From: an uncultured Polycyclovorans sp.
Lineage (GTDB): Bacteria; Pseudomonadota; Gammaproteobacteria; Nevskiales; Nevskiaceae
Direction of reading: 5' to 3'
Length of the DNA stretch: 64,000 bases
Assembly (NCBI GenBank): GCA_936928855.1
Contig: CAKZHZ010000078.1
Coordinates: forward strand, 1 to 64,000
The translations under genes and the position numbers were made by a program. The notes beneath the pieces are model-generated. The model was not told the origin of the DNA, searched no databases, and saw nothing but the letters and a program-made list of their open reading frames with translations. Of the stretch, positions 24,477 to 33,272 are shown piece after piece; the first letter of the stretch is position 1; each line of letters starts with the position of its first letter.

Positions 24477-26081
24477 ATGCCGCCAATCACTTTACAGTTC
24501 GCCATTTCGCTGACCGCGATCAGCATTTCAACGGCTGCGCTGGTCATCAGCCTGCGCAACTACCTCAGGAAGTCTGGCGTCTTCGTCCGCGGATCCTTCT
24601 CGCTCGCCTCCAGTCGCGACTGCAATGATCGCTTCGTTTCGAACATCGTCCTTGAAAACCTCAAGGATCGTGCCGTCACGATATTTGGCATCTACTTGCG
24701 CGTCGGGCATTCCTACTACGTCGAGCTCGAAGAGCTCGAAGAGAAGCCCTTAGTGTTACGCGCCTTCGAAACCTATCGCAAGGAACTCGGTCCGATCGAG
24801 TTCTATGCGGCGAGCACAAATAAGGTCGATCTCAACGACTTGCTCGCCGATGACAAGGTCCGAAAGCACCTTGTGTTGTCGACTTCGGATGGCAAGTACG
24901 TCGTGCCACACAACCGTAATCGATGGCACCCGGTCGGCGAGTACTTCCGAAACCATTTCGCCGCCGTAATCCACGTCGTCCCATCTCAATACAAGGGGCG
25001 GGCACTCGGGAGCAACATCCGATATGTCGTTGAGGTCGTCTCCGACAACGGCGCCATCGAGATTGTCCCGATCCATCCTGCGGACTTCCGCATCAAGCGT
25101 TTCCGCGCCTTCCCGCTGACGCAAGCGTCGCTGGAGACACGAGAAGCACTCGAAGAGTATCTCTTGGAGCAGAAGGAGGCCGGCAGATTGCAGTGCAGCA
25201 AGCTTGCCGTTCATGACGTTGAACAGTGGCGTCAAACGACGGACGAGCACTACAGCAAGGAACGGATTAAAGTGCCATACGTAGGGGCGCTTCAGCACTA
25301 TGCCCTCGGCCCGGTGCTGACGAAGTACAGTGACTGGCGAATGAGAAGAGGCAATCGGCCTTTGGCCGAAGTGCGCAACCAGTCATCTGAGGAAGACGCT
25401 GCTCGGGGCAACGGATGCGTAGACGCGTACCTCAAGGGCGCCATGACCACCGACAAAACCCAGTTTGATACCTATCTCAAGCAAGCACTCCATCGCGATA
25501 TCGTCTTCAGGGTCGCAGTCTCGGCCGCGATTGCGGTCGCCGCCTCTACTCTTGCGAGTTCCAGCGTGGACTACGACGCCGTCGCGTTCTTCAATGACAC
25601 AGCGCGCAAACTCGGTCCGCTGATCAATATAGTTGGTGTGGCGTCGCTGGTCCTGTCACTACTCGCATGCGTGCTCAAGGATCTCGAACACGTGTCGCCG
25701 GAACGCTGGGGGCTACAGTCCAGCGCTAGCTGGTGGGGAGGAGCCGTCAGACGAACGGCGGGGGATCTTACGCTCTGGTTGCTCAGTTCGCTCGTTGCAT
25801 TCTTTTTCGCCATGTTTGGCGCGACCTTCTACGCGATATTCAGTGAGACGATCAGCCTGAAAGAAGGCCTCGCGATGGTTGTCTCCTACGTTGTACTTCT
25901 GGCCTTCACCCTCGTAGTGAGCGTCGTGAACATCTGCGTCCGCCGCGAAGCGCCGCCACTTGCCACTGCACGGCACTTTTCCCACTGGATGCGATCGCCA
26001 GCGCGGGTTCTCTTTGCTTATGCAGCGCTATTGTCAATGGCGATCACAATCATGTCCCTTATATTCCGCTTCGGGCCGTAG
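24477..26081 (+). CDS. Multi-pass membrane protein downstream of retron
   Basis: The 534-residue protein has one N-terminal helix (residues about 5-25, LQFAISLTAISISTAALVIS), a soluble region of about 320 residues, then four or more membrane segments in the C-terminal third (FRVAVSAAIAVAASTLASSS, IVGVASLVLSLLACVL, LLSSLVAFFFAMFGATFYAI, MVVSYVVLLAFTLVVSVVNI, and one near the end). No family is recognised. It starts 34 bases after the CoiA-like gene on the same strand, so it may be part of the retron operon; membrane effectors are common in phage-defence systems. A separate transcription unit is also possible. Confidence 0.6.
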   Translation: MPPITLQFAISLTAISISTAALVISLRNYLRKSGVFVRGSFSLASSRDCNDRFVSNIVLENLKDRAVTIFGIYLRVGHSYYVELEELEEKPLVLRAFETYRKELGPIEFYAASTNKVDLNDLLADDKVRKHLVLSTSDGKYVVPHNRNRWHPVGEYFRNHFAAVIHVVPSQYKGRALGSNIRYVVEVVSDNGAIEIVPIHPADFRIKRFRAFPLTQASLETREALEEYLLEQKEAGRLQCSKLAVHDVEQWRQTTDEHYSKERIKVPYVGALQHYALGPVLTKYSDWRMRRGNRPLAEVRNQSSEEDAARGNGCVDAYLKGAMTTDKTQFDTYLKQALHRDIVFRVAVSAAIAVAASTLASSSVDYDAVAFFNDTARKLGPLINIVGVASLVLSLLACVLKDLEHVSPERWGLQSSASWWGGAVRRTAGDLTLWLLSSLVAFFFAMFGATFYAIFSETISLKEGLAMVVSYVVLLAFTLVVSVVNICVRREAPPLATARHFSHWMRSPARVLFAYAALLSMAITIMSLIFRFGP

Positions 26082-26168
26082 CGCTTCAGTGGCCGCTGCA
26101 GCACGACTACTGATCTCTGGTGAAATGGTTGTCTGTAGACGGACTTATATGGTGTTGCCGCTCGCTCA

Positions 26169-26220
26169 AAGCTGACCAGAAAATCGAGGATCTGCTCGCT
26201 GAAGATTGACCAGGGTGTTC
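26169..26220 (+). mobile_element. Solo end of an IS21-family element
   Basis: Two spaced repeats, GCTGACCAGAAAATCGAG and GCTGAAGATTGACCAG, followed by GGTGTTC, match the architecture of the left end of the IS21 element at 5189-5255, though with many base differences. No transposase frame adjoins it. It is probably the relic of a different IS21-family member. Confidence 0.45.
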
Positions 26221-26649
26221 CGACCTAGCCTGCGGGGTTTAAGGCCCAGCAGAAAGAAGAAGCGCACGTCGTGGCGACAAACGCGAAAGTCCGCAGGATG
26301 CGGCTGGGGGACGGGGGTATCTTGGCGGGAACATGTGCTTCCGCTTCAACAGCGCGGCTCGCTTAGCTTGCCATGATAGGCTTGGTGCTCTTGTGCGCGG
26401 GTGCATTTGGCGAGCAGGCTCCCCCACCTTCGGACGATGTGGCATTAGTACAAGCCGGGAATGCGTACCATGAATGTCTTTCGCCGCTGTTCGGGAGGCG
26501 GTTGTTGGATTCACAGCGCTTAGCTTCGTGGCGGTTTTGCAATCTAGTTGCTCCCACTGCGTGTGACCGCGGCCTAGCTCGACGTGCCGCATGGGAGACA
26601 TGCTCGTGCCTGTTATGATCCTTGCGCGGGCAGAGAAAGCTGCTCGACC
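26221..26649. other. Gap with only weak coding signal
   Basis: The only notable frame is 26373-26618 (plus), which would encode 81 residues starting MIGLVLLCAGAFGEQ, a possible short signal peptide. The rest has poor composition and no clear ribosome-binding site. I do not call it a gene. Confidence 0.35.
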
Positions 26650-27330
26650 ATGTCGAAGGACATGATGACAACGCTCTCCGAGATCGACGACCAAGACGCG
26701 AGTACGCTGATCTGCGACTTCATGATCTGCGCGCGTTGTGGGATCGTCGACCGCGAACGCTCGCGAATTCGAGCGGACAGCCTCTGTCCGGCATGCGGCC
26801 AGCGAGCGGGCGTCGCGCGTCTTTACTATCCGGTGAGTATCCACATCCTCGTTGATCTCGTGCAGGAGTCCTATCACTCGTATGCGAGAGTAGGTCCAAT
26901 CTCCGGACCTCAGACTTCGACGATTGGTCCCATCCTGTTCTTCTGTACGCTTCGCGAGGCGCTGATCAATCACCTGCTGCTCGAGAACCTGCGCGCGGAG
27001 GGCACCAAGCAATCGCTGATCGAAAGGCTGCTAGATGACAACAAGCTGGCACACCAAAAGTTCGGGGCGCTATTCAGAGCGGTAGTCGGTACCAGCTGGG
27101 CCGACGGTGTGCGCGAGGCGTCGCTCTACGACGGAACCGACTATCAGGCAGTCTCCAACCTGATGAAGCTAACGGCGAGCATCCGCAACGACTTCCTGCA
27201 CGATGGCGCGGGATGGTCCGCGTCGCGCGAGCTTGCGACCGAATGCGTGGACCGGCTACCGCAGCTGTTTGACCTGTTCGTCGCCCTGCATAACGTATAC
27301 ATTCACCCGTTGCTGACCGCGCAGCATTGA
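26650..27330 (+). CDS. Zinc-ribbon protein with RxxxxH motif (possible HEPN RNase)
   Basis: The 226-residue protein has an N-terminal ribbon-like pair of CxxC motifs (ICARCG, then LCPACGQRAGVA). A long helical domain follows (REALINHLLLENLRAEGTKQ) and contains TASIRNDFLHDG near residue 175. RNDFLH fits the Rx4H active-site motif of HEPN ribonucleases and lies near the end of a helix, as in that fold. It lies 13 bases before a second RxxxxH protein on the same strand. The HEPN call rests on this motif and the helical context only. Confidence 0.5.
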   Translation: MSKDMMTTLSEIDDQDASTLICDFMICARCGIVDRERSRIRADSLCPACGQRAGVARLYYPVSIHILVDLVQESYHSYARVGPISGPQTSTIGPILFFCTLREALINHLLLENLRAEGTKQSLIERLLDDNKLAHQKFGALFRAVVGTSWADGVREASLYDGTDYQAVSNLMKLTASIRNDFLHDGAGWSASRELATECVDRLPQLFDLFVALHNVYIHPLLTAQH

Positions 27331-27343
27331 CTCGACGGCGCGC

Positions 27344-28390
27344 ATGAGAACAATCACTGTAGAGGATCTCCGCCAGGTTCCTTTTTTGGATCACGCCAAT
27401 ATCAATGGGCGCACCATTCGAAGTCTCAGTTTCTACTCGGATGGCGAGTGGCATTTCTGGCTGACTACCGAGCGCGGCCTGTTCAAGTCGAAAGGAACGC
27501 CCGGTGAAGCGCTGTACTTCGGCAAGGATCCCGAACGCGAAGATGACATCCATCTTCATTTCATCGACTTCATCTGCCAGCGCGCGTACTGGTCATCCGT
27601 CGAAAAGCCAGTGGAAGGACTGATCAGCGATGTCTACAACCTCGCAGCATCGCTCGCCAAACTCTCTTTGCTTGCGACTCATGCGCGCGACCAAGACAGG
27701 ATGCGGCTACGCCGGATGGTCAACACAGAACTGGAGTACCTATTCAGCACCTGTAGGAGCATGTTTGATCTGCTGCAGGAAACTATCGCTGCCTTGTGGA
27801 AGACCGTTAGGTTGCTCGACGAGAGCGTTGTCAAGCGCCCGTTGCCGCTAGCGTTTTCGGATGTCCTCCTAAAGTCGGGACGCCCGCTGACCGTTGCCGA
27901 AATCCAGCAGCGCTACGGGTTGCCTCAGGAACTTGCCCTTTTCTACGAGGAAAGCGCGCCGTTCTTTACACAGCTGCGGTCGTTTCGAGACAACATCATT
28001 CACAGGGGCTCGACCTTCGACATGGTCTACGTGACCGAGAACGGCTTTGCGGTGCACGAGAGACTCCGCCCGTTTTGCGATTTCGGCGTATGGAATGAGC
28101 CGCACAAGCTGCCGAACGGCCTGTGCTCATTGCGGCCCGTCGCCAGCTATGTCGTGCTGCGCACGCTGGAGGCCTGCGACCGCTTTTCGCGGCTTCTGGA
28201 GTCCTGCATCCAGTTTCCGCCGCCGATTGCGCCGGGGTTCCGCGTGTTTGTGCGTGGGTTTTGCAACGGCGAGCTCGCTTCGGTCGACGCGGTAGTCAAG
28301 CAGTGCCTGTGGTGGAATACGACTGTTGCTCCGCCTGCTCTTGATCGCGAGTCGGCTTCGTCGGAGGGCGCAAAGCCGATTGATTCTTAG
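27344..28390 (+). CDS. Second protein with RxxxxH motif (possible HEPN partner)
   Basis: The 348-residue protein has an N-terminal beta-rich part (RTIRSLSFYSDGEWHFWLTT). A long helical region (NLAASLAKLSLLATHARDQD, MFDLLQETIAALWKTVRLLD) follows, containing FFTQLRSFRDNIIHRGSTFD near residue 220. RDNIIH again fits Rx4H. The protein begins 13 bases after the 26650-27330 gene, so they form a two-gene operon. Paired HEPN proteins occur in toxin-antitoxin and abortive-infection systems. No signal peptide or membrane helix is seen. Confidence 0.5.
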   Translation: MRTITVEDLRQVPFLDHANINGRTIRSLSFYSDGEWHFWLTTERGLFKSKGTPGEALYFGKDPEREDDIHLHFIDFICQRAYWSSVEKPVEGLISDVYNLAASLAKLSLLATHARDQDRMRLRRMVNTELEYLFSTCRSMFDLLQETIAALWKTVRLLDESVVKRPLPLAFSDVLLKSGRPLTVAEIQQRYGLPQELALFYEESAPFFTQLRSFRDNIIHRGSTFDMVYVTENGFAVHERLRPFCDFGVWNEPHKLPNGLCSLRPVASYVVLRTLEACDRFSRLLESCIQFPPPIAPGFRVFVRGFCNGELASVDAVVKQCLWWNTTVAPPALDRESASSEGAKPIDS

Positions 28391-28527
28391 TCCCCGATGA
28401 CTCCCAGGAGAGGGGTCAAGTCGAAAGCTGGCGGTGAGACTATTCCTGTTTGTCGGGCTTCCTACGGTTTCTGCGCGTTTGACCTGCGAATCGAGAAGCG
28501 CCGAAACGGCGCGACAAGCCATTCACC

Positions 28528-28752
28528 TCAGAGCCCTACAATCTCCGTGGAGAGCCGGCCATCCGGATCGACGATTCCGAACCGGTTGCCTGCTGCTTGA
28601 GCGCCAACCGCAACCTCATACAGCGCCAGCCCGCGCCGCAGGATGTCGGCCTTGCTCATGGAGCGGTCCTGCGCCAGTGCTTCAAGGCGACTGTCGAGGT
28701 CTGCCGAGATCACCAAGCTGTACCGAACGTCCGGCGCTGTATCCGTAGTCAT
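28528..28752 (-). CDS. Ribbon-helix-helix protein
   Basis: The 74-residue protein has a CopG/Arc-type ribbon-helix-helix: strand RYSLVISADLDSRLEALAQD, helices RSMSKADILRRGLALYEVAV. Such proteins are antitoxins, plasmid copy regulators or relaxosome factors. No toxin gene adjoins it. An exact island palindrome lies 23 bases upstream of its start (28776-28791), and the parS-like and tandem-repeat tract follows, so it may bind in this region. Confidence 0.75.
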   Translation of the reverse strand: MTTDTAPDVRYSLVISADLDSRLEALAQDRSMSKADILRRGLALYEVAVGAQAAGNRFGIVDPDGRLSTEIVGL

Positions 28753-28775
28753 CGTCGCTCCAAGGGGGCGCCTCA

Positions 28776-28791
28776 GTTTCGCATGCGAAAC
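28776..28791. promoter_or_regulatory. Island palindrome, exact copy, upstream of 28752 start
   Basis: GTTTCGCATGCGAAAC, 23 bases in front of the minus-strand ribbon-helix-helix gene. Confidence 0.8.
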
Positions 28792-28799
28792 GTCGCCGA

Positions 28800-28815
28800 T
28801 GTCCCACGTGAAACA
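28800..28815. promoter_or_regulatory. parS-like site
   Basis: TGTCCCACGTGAAACA matches the chromosomal parS consensus TGTTTCACGTGAAACA at 14 of 16 positions. It sits directly between an island palindrome and three tandem repeats. ParB binding is untested and no parB gene is in the window. Confidence 0.4.
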
Positions 28816-28842
28816 TTAGCTATTTTAGCTCTTTTAGCTATT
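28816..28842 (+). repeat. Three tandem 9-base repeats
   Basis: TTAGCTATT, TTAGCTCTT, TTAGCTATT follow each other without spacing in an AT-rich stretch unlike the surrounding GC-rich DNA. The arrangement is typical of binding sites for a plasmid regulator or partition protein. Confidence 0.7.
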
Positions 28843-29109
28843 TCTCAGATCTCTTATCTTGCGAACCGGCGCCGCGCCGTGCAGCCGACGCCAGAAGCCA
28901 CATCCTTCAAGGGTGAAGTCGTCCTAGCTGACGATTCTGAAAAATGCGCTGATCAGAGAACACTCGCTATGGGCATGAGTGAGTTCCTATCACGTCGCGT
29001 TCGGAACGGCAGTAGAATGGCGAGCAGCCCCGGTTGCTTTCCCTCCCTTTGACCGGGGTCGACTCGGGCGGCGGCCCCTCGCGGCAGTCGCCTTTTTCTG
29101 TTCTGGTCC

Positions 29110-29125
29110 GTTTCGCATGCGAAAC
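29110..29125. repeat. Island palindrome, exact copy
   Basis: GTTTCGCATGCGAAAC within the 28753-29318 intergenic region, 193 bases before the gene at 29319. Confidence 0.75.
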
Positions 29126-29252
29126 GTCGATGCGCAGTTTCGGACGTGGAAGCGACGATAGCCCGCGTCGCGTTATCGTATGTCTTCGCGGCAACCATTC
29201 GAGACGCGTGAGGCCTTGAGATGGTTCCGCATCCTGGGCCGCCACCGCGCTT

Positions 29253-29291
29253 CGTATCGTATTTCGTAACTACGATACGAAATACGATACG
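29253..29291. promoter_or_regulatory. 16-base inverted repeat before the 29319 gene
   Basis: CGTATCGTATTTCGTA (29253-29268) and its exact complement TACGAAATACGATACG (29276-29291) are separated by seven bases, and TACGATACGA partly repeats the motif in between. It ends 27 bases before the ATG at 29319, a good operator position. Confidence 0.7.
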
Positions 29292-29318
29292 GAATCCCAC
29301 ACTGCACCGGGAGCCGGC

Positions 29319-29630
29319 ATGACGCAGAACTCGAACATCAATCCCGAAGGCGCACGCGCCGCCGCTCTGGCCGCGGCCGAGCGCAGCAACCTCCGCGAGG
29401 GGCTACCACCCGCGAGCCCGGTCGCGCGGGTGCTCGACGCCAAGCTGATTCGTGGCGAACTGAACTACGATCAGGCGATCGAGTTGCTGGGCAAGCACTA
29501 CCGTGATGGCGTGCCGGCGATCGAACTGGGCCTGGGCTCAACCCTGGCCGCGATCGGCGAGAAGCACGGCGGTGTTGATCTGGAGCCGATGCGCCGCGAC
29601 GAACCGATGCGGATCTCAGACTTGTCGTGA
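29319..29630 (+). CDS. Small hypothetical protein upstream of relaxase
   Basis: The 103-residue soluble protein has an alanine-rich start and a helical core (VARVLDAKLIRGELNYDQAI, ELLGKHYRDGVPAIELGLGS). No family is recognised. The 16-base inverted repeat directly upstream suggests autoregulation or tight control. The relaxase gene follows 178 bases later on the same strand, with no recognised feature between. Confidence 0.6.
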   Translation: MTQNSNINPEGARAAALAAAERSNLREGLPPASPVARVLDAKLIRGELNYDQAIELLGKHYRDGVPAIELGLGSTLAAIGEKHGGVDLEPMRRDEPMRISDLS

Positions 29631-29808
29631 CGCACGTCGACCCGGCCGATTGAGCCCCTGCCTCCAATCGCTGGTCATGAATGGCCGAATCCGAGCTGGG
29701 ACCACCGAAGCGGGCAATTCAAAAGCTCAGGTAGATTAAGCGGCGCGCCGCCTGGCGCGGTAGGATCGCGGACAGGGCGGCGGGATCGGACTTGCAGGAG
29801 CAAGCCCG

Positions 29809-32619
29809 ATGCTCACGATTTCACGCCTGCGCGACAGCGCGGCTGCAGTCTCGTACTACGAGAAAGACGACTACTACACCGCAGGCACCGATTCGTCCGC
29901 GTCCGGTGCACAAGGTCAGTGGTGGGGCGCCGCAGCGCGGCGCCTGGGCCTGTCCGGCGCCGTCGACCCCGACACCTTCAAGAATCTTCTCGACGGCAAG
30001 CTCCCGGACGGGACTGAGCTGAAGACCACCCAGCCGGGCTGGGATCTGACTTTCAGCGCGCCGAAGTCCGTCTCGATCATGGTGGAAGCCTTCGGCGACG
30101 GCCGTCTGCGCGAAGCGCACGAACGCGCCGTCGAAAAGGCGCTGACCTACCTCCAGGAGCACAGTACCGCTTACCGTCAGCGCGGCGGCTGGGCCTGGGA
30201 AGGACGCCAGCGTCAGGGGGACAACCTGGTCGCGGCACTGTTCGAGCACCACACCAGCCGCAACATGGACCCGCAGCTGCACACGCACGCGGTCGTCGCC
30301 AACGTCACGCAGCGCGCCGATAGCCGCTGGGTTGCGCTCGAGTCCAAGCCGTTTTACGAGGACCAGAAGCTGGGCGGCATGATCTATCGGGCGGAACTCG
30401 CCGCCGACGCGCAGCGCCTCGGCTATGCCGTCGAGAAGACGGCACGCGATGGCAGCTTTGAGTTGGCCACCGTGCCCAGGCCGCTGATCGAAACCTTCTC
30501 GACGCGACGGGAAGACATCGAGCGCGCGATGGCCGAGCGTGGCCTGACCGGCGCCAAGGCTGCGGAACAGGCTGCACTGCGAACGCGCTCCAGCAAGCAG
30601 CCGTACTCCCGCGAAGCGATCGCGGAGCACTGGAAGGCACAAGCCCAAGAGCACGGTTTCGAGGGCGATCGCGTGCTCGCCGATGCACTCAAGGCCGGCG
30701 ACGTGACACCGACGGAACGCTTCGACGACACCCGAGCAATCCTCGATGCCTCGGACCGGCTATCCGAGAGCGAGGCCGTCTTCCTCCAAGGCGACCTGTT
30801 GCGCGAGACCTTGGCCAACGGCGTCGGCCGCCTGCGCCTGGCAGACGCCTTGGCCGCCGTGCGTCGCTACGCAGCCGGCGGTGCGCTGCGAGAAACGCGC
30901 CTGGGCGCGCGGGACGGGTGGACCACGCCGAAGGCCCTGGAACAAGAGAAACGCACCTTGGAGGCTGTCCACCGCGGCGAGAATGCCGTGTCGCCAGTGA
31001 TGAGCCCGCGAGAGGCCGCGGCCGCCCTGGCGCGCACCGAGCTCAACGATGGCCAGCGCAAGGCCGCAACACTGATCACCACTAGCCACAACCGCTTCAT
31101 CGGCGTGCTCGGCCGCCCCGGCACCGGCAAAACCTACATGCTTGGGACGGCCCGGCAACTGCTCGAAGGGCGCGGTTATGCGTTGAAGGGCCTGGCCGGC
31201 AATGCCGACGCCGCCCGCCAGCTCGCGCGTGAAAGCGGCATCGAATCCAGCACGCTGCGAAAGCATCTGAACGCGGCGGAACGTGCCTGGTCGGCCCTGA
31301 AGAATGCTGACCCGCACGAGGCAGCGAAGCTGCGCGCCGAGCACGAGAAGGAAGCCTGGGTGCTCGATGAAGCCTCGCAGATCGGCAGCGCCGACATGCG
31401 CAAACTGAGCTTTCTCGCCGAGCGCCTGGGCGCCCGCGTGATCCTGATCGGCGATCCGCTGCAGCTTCCCGCCATCGGGGCCGGCAAGCCTTTCGCGCAG
31501 ATGCTGCCCCTCATGAAGCACGTCGAATTGGACGAATTGCGGCGGCAGACACGTGACGAGCACAAGGAGGCCGTTCGAGCCGCAATCCAGGGCGACATCC
31601 CGGCTGCAATGGCGCGCCTCAAGCCCGACACCCGTGAGATCCCGGACCGCGATCAGCGGCTCAAGGCCATTCTTGAGCACTGGCGCGCCGCCGGCGACGA
31701 TCGCGCGCAGACGCTGATGCTGACCGCGCGCAACGTCGACAAGACTGCTCTCAACGACGGCGCGCGCGACATCCTGCGCGCCGAGGGCGCTCTGAAGGAC
31801 GAAACCGCGCAGCGGCAGCTGTTCCGGGTGTTCGCCAGCCGCGCCGACAAGACGCACGCCGAGGTCTACCAGGTGGGCGATGTCGTGGTGTTCGGCCGCG
31901 GTGTCCAGCAGCTCGGCATCGCACGCGGCGCCTATCTGACCGTCGCCGAAGCCGACCGCAAAAGCAACACGGTGACCTTGCTCGCGACCGACGAAAATGG
32001 CGCCGAGCGACGCGTCGACTGGAATCCGAAGCGCGTCGCCGGCGGCGCCAAGAATGGCGTTGAACTGTACCGGCCGCGCGATACCGCGCTCGCCGTCGGC
32101 GACCGCATCCAGTGGAACCGCAACAGCCGCGACGGCTTCACTAACGGTCAGTTGCTGACCGTCACGGCCTGCGCGCCGGACCGTGTCGAGGTGCAGACCG
32201 AGACCGGCGAGCGCCGCACGCTCGATCCCCGGACGCACGCCGGTCAGCACTGGGAGCATGCCTACGCAAGCACGGTCTACAAGTCGCAGGGCGCGACACG
32301 CAGCCACGTCCTGGTCAACGCGGAAAGCACCGAGCGCACGCTGTTTTCGCAGAAGGCGTTCCTGGTTGCCATCAGCCGGCAGAAGGACACCATCAAGCTC
32401 CTCACCGACTGCACCGAGGATTTCACACGCAACGTGGCGCACTACCTGGGTGACAAAACCAGCGCGATCGAGGGTCGCGAGGAGTCGCGCCTGCACAAGG
32501 TCGGCGGCTACCTCGATGAACTGCTCAGGAGCTTCCGATCCGAGTCCGTTAAGGACGCTGGTAGGTCTGCCGATGGCCAGGCGCAGCACGCACCGCCGTT
32601 CGGTGCGGGGCGCCTATAG
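29809..32619 (+). CDS. TrwC/TraI-type relaxase-helicase (MobF)
   Basis: The 936-residue protein has an N-terminal relaxase domain with paired tyrosines (SYYEKDDYYTAG) and the three-histidine motif in EHHTSRNMDPQLHTHAVVA, then a superfamily 1 helicase. Walker A is LGRPGTGKTYMLGTA, Walker B is AWVLDEASQIGSAD, and a late helicase motif is YASTVYKSQGATRSHVLVNA. It nicks oriT and unwinds the transferred strand. The length is close to TrwC of R388. AGGAG precedes ATG 29809. No TrwB/TraD coupling protein was found in the window. Confidence 0.94.
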   Translation: MLTISRLRDSAAAVSYYEKDDYYTAGTDSSASGAQGQWWGAAARRLGLSGAVDPDTFKNLLDGKLPDGTELKTTQPGWDLTFSAPKSVSIMVEAFGDGRLREAHERAVEKALTYLQEHSTAYRQRGGWAWEGRQRQGDNLVAALFEHHTSRNMDPQLHTHAVVANVTQRADSRWVALESKPFYEDQKLGGMIYRAELAADAQRLGYAVEKTARDGSFELATVPRPLIETFSTRREDIERAMAERGLTGAKAAEQAALRTRSSKQPYSREAIAEHWKAQAQEHGFEGDRVLADALKAGDVTPTERFDDTRAILDASDRLSESEAVFLQGDLLRETLANGVGRLRLADALAAVRRYAAGGALRETRLGARDGWTTPKALEQEKRTLEAVHRGENAVSPVMSPREAAAALARTELNDGQRKAATLITTSHNRFIGVLGRPGTGKTYMLGTARQLLEGRGYALKGLAGNADAARQLARESGIESSTLRKHLNAAERAWSALKNADPHEAAKLRAEHEKEAWVLDEASQIGSADMRKLSFLAERLGARVILIGDPLQLPAIGAGKPFAQMLPLMKHVELDELRRQTRDEHKEAVRAAIQGDIPAAMARLKPDTREIPDRDQRLKAILEHWRAAGDDRAQTLMLTARNVDKTALNDGARDILRAEGALKDETAQRQLFRVFASRADKTHAEVYQVGDVVVFGRGVQQLGIARGAYLTVAEADRKSNTVTLLATDENGAERRVDWNPKRVAGGAKNGVELYRPRDTALAVGDRIQWNRNSRDGFTNGQLLTVTACAPDRVEVQTETGERRTLDPRTHAGQHWEHAYASTVYKSQGATRSHVLVNAESTERTLFSQKAFLVAISRQKDTIKLLTDCTEDFTRNVAHYLGDKTSAIEGREESRLHKVGGYLDELLRSFRSESVKDAGRSADGQAQHAPPFGAGRL

Positions 32620-32670
32620 ATGTCCGGAGCCTCGGCCCACAGCGTTATAGTTGGACAAGGAGGACAATCG

Positions 32671-32919
32671 GTGACCCAGCCCAAGCACCCGCCCGAATCG
32701 AAGATCGCGCACGACCTCAATGAGCCCTACTTCATCGAACAGGGCGACAACGATCCGCTGCACGGCCAGCTTCCGCCGCATCCCACGCTCTACCGCGCCC
32801 GTGAACTGTATGACGTTCGCGACGGCGAGAGCTTGAGGGAAGCAATGGATCGCGCCTCCCGCGAATCCGAAGAGTCGGCTGCGGCCAAGGCAGCAGCACA
32901 ACGAGCCCACAAAAGCTGA
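32671..32919 (+). CDS. Small hypothetical protein after relaxase
   Basis: The 82-residue, very polar protein (PPESKIAHDLNEPYFIEQGD, then a charged helix SLREAMDRASRESEESAAAK) is probably partly disordered. A GTG start at 32671 is chosen because AAGGAGG lies about nine bases upstream; the frame is open back to ATG 32620, next to the relaxase stop. It may be a relaxosome accessory. No family is recognised. Confidence 0.6.
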   Translation: MTQPKHPPESKIAHDLNEPYFIEQGDNDPLHGQLPPHPTLYRARELYDVRDGESLREAMDRASRESEESAAAKAAAQRAHKS

Positions 32920-33272
32920 TCGGCAAGCCTCAGCTGGTCGCCGGGCAACGCCTTAGAAATCAAGCGTGTCACGCGCGTGCCACACGGCGCATCGACCGTG
33001 TATGACGGCAAAGCCTAGACAAGTCAAAGACTTGGCTAGGCCTGTATGCCCAAACCTTGGGCGTGGGGTGTGTGAAGCGTCATCCCGGCATCGCCGGGGG
33101 ACTTCTTTGCTCGACTCATATACAGATGATCGAAGGGTTTGGCGCTTTTGGGTCGTTGCTGCAGTTCTGATTCGGACGATGCTGGTGTCCGATCGCGGTC
33201 AAGCGCTTCTTCCGTATCGACGCCGCGAGCTTTGTATCGACGAACAGTACCGCGACGCCTGGCGCCGACTCG
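32920..33272. other. Non-coding gap downstream of relaxase operon
   Basis: About 350 bases without a convincing gene, holding the long hairpin at 33013-33041. It separates the plus-strand relaxase operon from a run of minus-strand genes. Confidence 0.45.
33013..33041. terminator. Long hairpin (terminator or oriT arm)
   Basis: GCCTAG, CAAGTC, loop AAA, GACTTG, CTAGGC form a 12-pair stem with a single mismatch. No T run follows. It could close the relaxase transcript, or serve as an inverted repeat of the transfer origin. Confidence 0.5.

Noticed and set aside
26373..26618. Possible exported 81-residue protein
   Set aside because: Only the first 15 residues look like a signal peptide. The rest is poorly protein-like and there is no clear ribosome-binding site.
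30760..32589. Long minus-strand open frame (609 codons) over the relaxase gene
   Set aside because: It is antisense to a well-supported relaxase-helicase with intact motifs. The translation has no family features and such frames are common in GC-rich DNA.
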